The notes under the pieces: generated by a model
The model's input: the letters and a program-made list of their open reading frames with translations, nothing else
What the model was told of the DNA's origin: nothing
The model's database searches: none
Source of the DNA: Zygnema cylindricum
Lineage: Eukaryota; Streptophyta; Zygnematophyceae; Zygnematales; Zygnemataceae
Reading direction: 5' to 3'
Assembly (NCBI GenBank): GCA_037447655.1
Contig: JBBHKE010001230.1
Span: forward strand, 145,125 to 209,124
DNA length: 64,000 bases
Shown: one piece after another, positions 59,339-64,000 of the stretch
Layout: each line of letters opens with the position of its first letter
Numbering within the stretch: the stretch's first letter is position 1
Position numbers and translations under genes: made by a program

Positions 59339-59809
59339 GATATTCGAAAAAGATTTGAGGATAACCCTTGGATAAAAATAGCCTTAGTGGAAAGAAAGTT
59401 ACCGAACACGTAACGTTTACTGAGCGAACGCCAATTGCTATTTGGCAATTTGAGCAATAATTTTATTTAGTTCATGAAGAAGTTAATCGAATCAGCTCAA
59501 AAAATGTAGAAAAAATTGGAGATTTAATACACGTTGGATGCAAATGTCTATACTCGTAGTCTTTGTGAAGATTTAGAGAAGCATCCTTCTTTGGCAAAAA
59601 AAGTTGTTTCTGCTGTACGTTATGGTCAAAGAAGATGGGATCTAAATCAGGAACAGAAAATAAACGTTAAAATGCCGGAAAAGGGCTTTCAAGAGGCTTA
59701 TGATTATCTAAATTCATTAAACAAAAAAGGCAAGCTGTTTGACCAAAATTATAAGGTAATTAACTTAAAATATCCAAGTGAGTATTATATTGAAAAACAT
59801 GAAATGTAA
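59339..59809 (+). pseudogene. ftsQ: FtsQ cell-division protein, C-terminal two thirds, broken
   Basis: Successive frames read IRKRFEDNPWIKIALVERKL, VTFTERTPIAIWQ, FYLVHEE, DANVYTRSLCEDLEKHPSLA, VSAVRYGQRRWDLNQ and then VINLKYPSEYYI. This matches the POTRA/beta region of alphaproteobacterial FtsQ, a periplasmic divisome protein linking FtsA/FtsZ with FtsL/FtsB (ERTPIAIW and GQRRWDL are typical). There is a frameshift near 59413, a TAA at 59458-59460 and an apparent 2-base loss near 59534. The N-terminus with the membrane anchor is absent at the border with plant-type sequence. It is not functional. Rickettsiales are the best fit, given the AT-rich composition and neighbours. Confidence 0.75.
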
Positions 59810-59934
59810 TTTCGTACTCTTTCTTGAATCTAATTTTCTAACGGGTGTCTCTTTGTTTTTATTGTTAACCATCACTATTGAATTGCAATGCAAAAAATCT
59901 ATAGTCTTCAGGCTAATAATTTTAACATTATATC

Positions 59935-60678
59935 ATGTTTTGGCGACTAAGAGTTCTTGCTTTTTATTTTACACTAAGCTTGTTTCCAATAATAATGGGT
60001 CTTTTCTTTTGTCTTCTTGTGTATTTCTTGAATTTAGGTTATAATGTGCGGCATAAAATTGCCGAAATTTTTTCACGTATTTTTATATTTCTGGGGAAGC
60101 TTTTATGTGGTATAAAATATGAAGTCACTGGCAAAGATATATTGCCTCAAGATGGAAAACCTTATATAGTTCTTGCTAATCATCAGTCATTTTGGGATAA
60201 TCTCTTTATGCAATTGATTATTCCCAAGCATTCGCGGGTTCTCAAGAAGGAATTATTTGATATGCATGTATTTGGCCGGGGTTTAAGAATGCTTAATCCT
60301 GTAGCTATAGATAGAAGTAATAGCCGCTCAGTACTCCAGATATTAACTGAAGGGCAAAAAAAAATAGAACACGGCTTGCCTCTCATAATATTCCCAGAAG
60401 GTGGCACAGTTAAAATAGTTAGAAATGCTAAATTTAAACCTAGTGCCGCTAAACTAGCAATTAATGCAAATGTTCCTAGAGTGTTAATAGTTCATAATTC
60501 CGGTGTTTTTTGGCCAAAAGGGTTTTGGTTTAGAAAACCAGGCTTGAATTCTCTAAGAGTCCTAGAAGTTATTAGCACCAAGAAGTACGAAGATCAAGAT
60601 GTAAGGACACTTACTGATTATATCGAGGAAAAAATTAATAAAGAAAAAGAAATATTGGTCAGCCTAGCACGTGGCTAA
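59935..60678 (+). CDS. plsC: 1-acyl-sn-glycerol-3-phosphate acyltransferase, intact frame
   Basis: An open frame of 247 residues. PlsC transfers an acyl group to the sn-2 position of lysophosphatidic acid at the inner membrane, giving phosphatidic acid. An N-terminal hydrophobic segment (about residues 8-33) is followed by the catalytic motif NHQSFWD (82-88; NHxxxxD) and by FPEGGT (153-158), the substrate-binding motif, usually FPEGTR, here with an extra Gly. Length is normal. ATG at 59935 starts just before the membrane segment; no ribosome-binding site is obvious. 59810-59934 between ftsQ and this gene is not recognisably coding. It is the only bacterial gene here without a lesion, which may be chance. 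Nothing shows that it is expressed in a plant nucleus. Confidence 0.85.
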   Translation: MFWRLRVLAFYFTLSLFPIIMGLFFCLLVYFLNLGYNVRHKIAEIFSRIFIFLGKLLCGIKYEVTGKDILPQDGKPYIVLANHQSFWDNLFMQLIIPKHSRVLKKELFDMHVFGRGLRMLNPVAIDRSNSRSVLQILTEGQKKIEHGLPLIIFPEGGTVKIVRNAKFKPSAAKLAINANVPRVLIVHNSGVFWPKGFWFRKPGLNSLRVLEVISTKKYEDQDVRTLTDYIEEKINKEKEILVSLARG

Positions 60679-60767
60679 TCAATAAAGTAGTTTCCACTCA
60701 GTTATTATACTTTGATTAAAATCGGGCTCTATATTATCCTCTTTAAAGTTAATACTTTAATAAAATA

Positions 60768-61500
60768 TTAACTCATATGAAAGCCGCCATTGATAGATAA
60801 GGTCTCACCAGTAATCCCTATTTTTTGTCAATAAAAACAGGACGGCTCTTGCTACTTCTTCAGGGCGGCCAAGTCTTTTAACTGGGGTAGCATTAATAAT
60901 TGTCTCTAATATTGTACTTAGGTACGTTTTTTGTCATATCGGTTTCAATATAACCGGGAGCTACACAATTTACACATATACCTTTAGGTGCTTACTCTCT
61001 TGCTAAAGCTTTGGTAAAGCCTATAATACCGGCTTTGGCGGCACTATAGTTAGTATGTCCTATTTCTCCGGCTTGGGCGTTAATAGAACTGATACTGATT
61101 ATTCTGCCAAATTTTTTGTTTCTCATATTGTCGATTACTGCTTTGGACATATTAAAACATGAAGACAAGTTGATATCTATTAACTGATGCCAGCGTAGTA
61201 TATCCATTTTGTGCATCATAGAATCACGTATAATACCGACATTGTTAATTAGTACATATACATGTTTTCCTGCATCTTTTTCAATTGCAGCAATATTCTT
61301 TTTACATTCTTCAAAATCTGCTACGTTTCAAGGTCTAACTTTGATCTTATGCTTTTTAGAGAATTCTTCTGCAAGTTGATGATTTTGCTCGTAATTTGCT
61401 ATAACCTCGTAACCATTCTCTTTAAAGCAACTGAAATTGCTGCGCTAATACCCCTTATTCCACCTGTAATAACAGCTAATTTACAGCTAAAATCTTTTTA
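60768..61500 (-). pseudogene. phbB: Acetoacetyl-CoA reductase (PhbB/FabG-type SDR), broken
   Basis: On the minus strand the pieces ALVITGG-like AVITGGIRGIS, VLINNVGIIRDSMMHKMD, RIISISSINAQAGEIGHTNY, SAAKAGIIGFTKALARE, VNCVAPGYIETDMTKNVP, KRLGRPEEVARAVLFLL and GITGETLSINGGFHMS follow the short-chain dehydrogenase fold. The Rossmann glycines, NNVG, catalytic Ser and YSAAK are all visible. The MMHKM and SSINAQAG segments favour acetoacetyl-CoA reductase (polyhydroxybutyrate pathway) over 3-oxoacyl-ACP reductase. A TGA replaces a likely Trp near 61328, with frameshifts near 61440, 60920 and 60830. It runs opposite to its neighbours, and its first codons abut the truncated M48 gene at 61500, which suggests a rearrangement. 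Confidence 0.75.
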
Positions 61501-62294
61501 ATAAATGATGAAACTCCAAATGCTTTTACTGTAGGTGGCTCAATAGTTGTTATTCATAGTGGTTTAATAACAAAATTTCCTGATCCGGATGTGCTGCGAG
61601 GAGTAGCAACTCATGAAATCGGTCATATATTAGGGCAGCATATAAGTAGAAGACATGAAGTGATAGACAATTATAGATTACTTGCTATGGGTAGCGCAGT
61701 ACTAGGTCTTGCTACGGCTGTAGGTAGTGGATCTCCGGGTTTTGTTGTTATGATGGCACGGAGTCATGTTGCTGAAAGATCAGTCCAGGCATATTGAAGA
61801 ACCTTAACCTTTGAATCTAGTGCTGACCAGATGGCTTTAAAATTGCTTGAAAAAGCCATCACAGTAGTATAGGCATGATCAATTTTTTTGAGAAAACAAG
61901 AATTGATTCAAGGAGAGATTTAGCTCATCCTTATGAACAAACACATCCGCTAAGCCAAGATAGATTGGTTGTGTTAAAAAACTATAATAAAAAGTCGAAA
62001 TTTCATACAAGCCAAAATAATAAAGAGATAATAGACAGGTTTCGTAGAGCCTCAGTAAAATTAGCAGCTTATACTAGAGAGCTAAATATACTGCCGCAAT
62101 GTGACTATAAGGAAGGGAGAGACGAATTTAACCTCTACATCAAGGCTAAAAAATGTTTTAGAACCGGTAATTTTAATAATGCTTTAAAAAATATCGATGT
62201 GTTATTAAAGCAACATCCTAAAGACCCTTATTATCATGAGCTAAAAGCTCAATTTTTTTATTTTTTTTTCCAATACCCAAAAAAAGCTAGGTAA
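61501..62294 (+). pseudogene. M48 zinc metalloprotease with TPR-like C-terminus (BepA/YfgC type), broken
   Basis: The sequence enters in mid-protein (NDETPNAFTVGGSIVVIHSG) and has the zinc motif ATHEIGHILGQHISRRHE. After an in-frame TGA at 61797-61799 it continues with TFESSADQMALKLLEKA, which supplies the third zinc ligand (ExxxD). After a frameshift near 61870 follows THPLSQDRLVVLKNY and a TPR-like part (YIKAKKCFRTGNFNNALKNI, HPKDPYYHELKAQ). BepA-type proteases act in the periplasm on outer-membrane protein assembly. The N-terminal signal region is missing at 61501. The last dozen codons after a T-rich run (62253-62270) no longer look like the family and may mark another join. Confidence 0.75.
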
Positions 62295-62297
62295 TTA

Positions 62298-63728
62298 TGG
62301 CTAAAGAGAATAACATTGCAGAACCAGAAAAAGTTCAAACCGATCTTCCCGAAGTTGAGCAAGAATTATCTAAAGTAGCAACGAATCCAAAATAGAGCAT
62401 AACAATTTTGGTTGTGGTTGCTGTGGTTTTTCTCCATTTATTCTTTAACTTATTTGTCTGTTCTGGAGAAACTCCAAAACAGACTTCCAATTCGATCCCT
62501 GATAATGTTGTAAAACCATTTCAAATTCCTGTTTGTACTACTATTCCTGCAATACCAGCTCTTCCTACTCCTCGAAAACTAGAAGACCCGACATTACCTC
62601 CTCCTCCTCCAGTACCAGCTACTCAAGATGTGATGCCTCCGTCGCTCTTATCTCAAGATAAAACACCTTTGCCAATGCCGGAGAGTTCTAAGGATGTTAA
62701 TTTGTCACCTGCTAATCCAACCCTTCCGCTTGATATAAGATCTCAAAGTGATGAAGCAAAGAAAAAGTTAGAAGCAAAAAGAAAATCAACAATACTTTTA
62801 ATTGCTGGAGCTCCAAAACCTAAAACACCAGAACAGGTTGAGCAAGGGACCGATTATAAGCACAGGGGTGATATGCACCTTATTCTTGGTAGGGGGGAAA
62901 TGTTGGATGCAATTATTGAGTCTGCAGTCAACACAGATTTTGGGGGAGAAATTCGGGCTATTATAAGTAGAGATGTTTATTCCGAATGGGGACATAATAT
63001 ACTTATACCTAAAGGCTCAAGAGTGGTTGATACATATAATATTGGGACTAATGGAGCTTACGGCCCCATTGCAATTGAATGGACAAGAATAGATTTGCCA
63101 ACAACGAGGTATACCATAAATTTTGGTGGTACACGGATGGATAATCTCGGTAGGAAAGGACAACAAGGAAGAGTAGACAACAAGTTTAAAGAACGTTTCA
63201 GCAATGTTGTGTTAAGATCAACATTTAATATTGCCCTTGCAAGCACCCTGGATTCTATAGTAAAACCGGTGGAAAGCTCTGTCTTCTTCGACTCAACCAG
63301 CTGCAGTCTCTGCGGCTTTGACAAGCACTACGAGTATTTCTACTCAAGCAGGGCTTACTGATACTCAAAAATTTACGCAAATTTGTACAACTGTACCTAC
63401 TGCTATAGCAGATAAAACCTCAACTCTTTATACTTCTATAAATACAGCTTGTACTACTATACCAGAAACAGAAACTTGCTGCTCTTGTTAGTGCTATCAC
63501 TACTGCCTGTATTACCGCTTCACAGACAAGTACTGCAAGTACTACTCCATTTCAGACGCAAACAACATCTACTCAGGCATTTAAGGACATTACCGATGTT
63601 GCGAAAGAGTTATTGGAAAAAAAAAATTTGATCCAACAAATACTATAGACTAGGGAACTTTAATCAAAATTTATGTAAACAAAGATTATAAATTTCCTCA
63701 AGCGGCAATTAAGAATGTAATGAAATGA
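62298..63728 (+). pseudogene. virB10: VirB10, type IV secretion core protein, broken
   Basis: Starts MAKENNIAEPEKVQTDL. An in-frame TAG (62392-62394) lies just before the inner-membrane helix (ITILVVVAVVFLHLFFNLFV). Then come the Pro-rich periplasmic region (LPPPPPVPATQDVMPP) and the VirB10/TrbI beta-barrel domain: AGAPKPKTPEQVE, LGRGEMLDAIIESAVNTDFG, IISRDVYSEWGHNILIPKGS, IEWTRIDLPT, FNIALASTLDS. Frameshifts from about 63280 on move the antenna region (Thr/Ala-rich) and the C-terminus (GTLIKIYVNKDYKFPQAAIK) into other frames. VirB10 spans inner and outer membranes and gates the channel. Rickettsiales carry the Rvh system with this layout. The stop overlaps the start of the next gene (ATGA), the usual coupled arrangement. 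Confidence 0.85.
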
Positions 63729-63916
63729 GTTTTGCAGCACTAGAAACATATCTATTACCCTTTAAAAATATATTTGCCGAAGAAGGCGTAAACGAGCTTA
63801 TGATAAATAAACCAGGAAAGGTTTGGGTTGAAAAAGCCAAAGATCTTAGAAGGGAATCATTACCTGAGATAGATATAGATTATTTATTAGGTCTTAGTAG
63901 GTTGAATAAAAAGTAA
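63725..63916 (+). pseudogene. virB11: VirB11 ATPase, N-terminal fragment
   Basis: MSFAALETYLLPFKNIFAEE, GVNELMINKPGKVWVEK and DYLLGLSRLNKK match the N-terminal domain of VirB11, the hexameric traffic ATPase of type IV secretion. The family is around 330 residues; only about 60 remain before TAA at 63914-63916. Homology ends near SRL, and all nucleotide-binding motifs are absent, so this is a fragment. The start ATG overlaps the virB10 stop. Next comes AT-repeat DNA. Confidence 0.8.
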
Positions 63917-63924
63917 AGTAATAA

Positions 63925-63942
63925 AAAATTAATATCCAAAAC

Positions 63943-63989
<47 letters not shown>

Positions 63990-64000
63990 AATTAATATCC
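63925..64000. repeat. (TA)n repeat flanked by a short direct repeat
   Basis: AAAAAATTAATATCC occurs on both sides of a (TA)n run of about 40 bases. It follows immediately on truncated virB11 and may mark the right border of the bacterial block; the window ends here. Confidence 0.7.

Noticed and set aside
59778-60044. Hydrophobic open frame overlapping the start of plsC
   Set aside because: It overlaps plsC in another frame, is Leu/Ser/Phe-rich and has no recognisable homology.

Overview
The window is eukaryotic nuclear DNA, most likely from a streptophyte plant or alga, with a degraded block of Rickettsiales-like bacterial DNA at its right end. The host assignment rests on three things: a spliced plastid gene of pTAC5 type; a spliced plant-type METTL13-like methyltransferase gene; and many Ty1/copia-type LTR retrotransposons primed by a plant-type initiator tRNA-Met. 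The species cannot be fixed from sequence alone. Two runs of N (12264-12273 and 49107-49116) mark assembly gaps.

Layout. 454-5534 (+): complete pTAC5-like gene in six exons (peptidoglycan-binding-like fold, four CxxCxGxG zinc motifs). 7847-11098 (-): METTL13-like methyltransferase gene with an in-frame TGA and a copia LTR 38 bp upstream of its first ATG. 11136-12263 (-): 3' end of a copia element. 12807-13215: two small spliced-looking exons of unknown type. 13.3-19.4 kb: AT-rich DNA with short tandem repeats and transposon ends. 19987-21035 (+): N-terminal four exons of a secreted G8-domain protein, cut off by a MITE. 21.0-23.4 kb: a cluster of TIR elements. 23616-24734: solo LTR. 26.1-55.5 kb: nested LTR retrotransposons, comprising a chromovirus remnant, a gag-protease element without pol, one complete but decayed copia element (35214-41667), a deletion derivative, and three copies of a gag-only family. 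55.5-58.0 kb: a copia gag fragment, a hAT-like element and a MITE. 58.0-59.3 kb: no gene, ending in pyrimidine tracts. 59339-63916: ftsQ, plsC, phbB, an M48 protease, virB10 and virB11 from a Rickettsiales-like bacterium. All but plsC carry stops, frameshifts or truncations.

The signals I would follow first are these. (1) The bacterial block sits in the same ungapped stretch as plant repeats and looks like a decayed nuclear insertion. (2) Several LTR families here share a module made of a tRNA-like A-box/B-box segment followed by a stem-loop with a nearly invariant loop and a changing but complementary stem. (3) Their primer-binding site matches the anticodon arm of initiator tRNA-Met, so the tRNA anticodon complement is itself the gag start codon. 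(4) One family carries a conserved gag extension in place of pol, and two of its copies are joined through a shared LTR.

The two apparently intact reading units are the pTAC5-like gene and plsC. The METTL13-like gene is doubtful because of the TGA. Everything from about 26 to 55 kb is mobile-element DNA with broken coding capacity.
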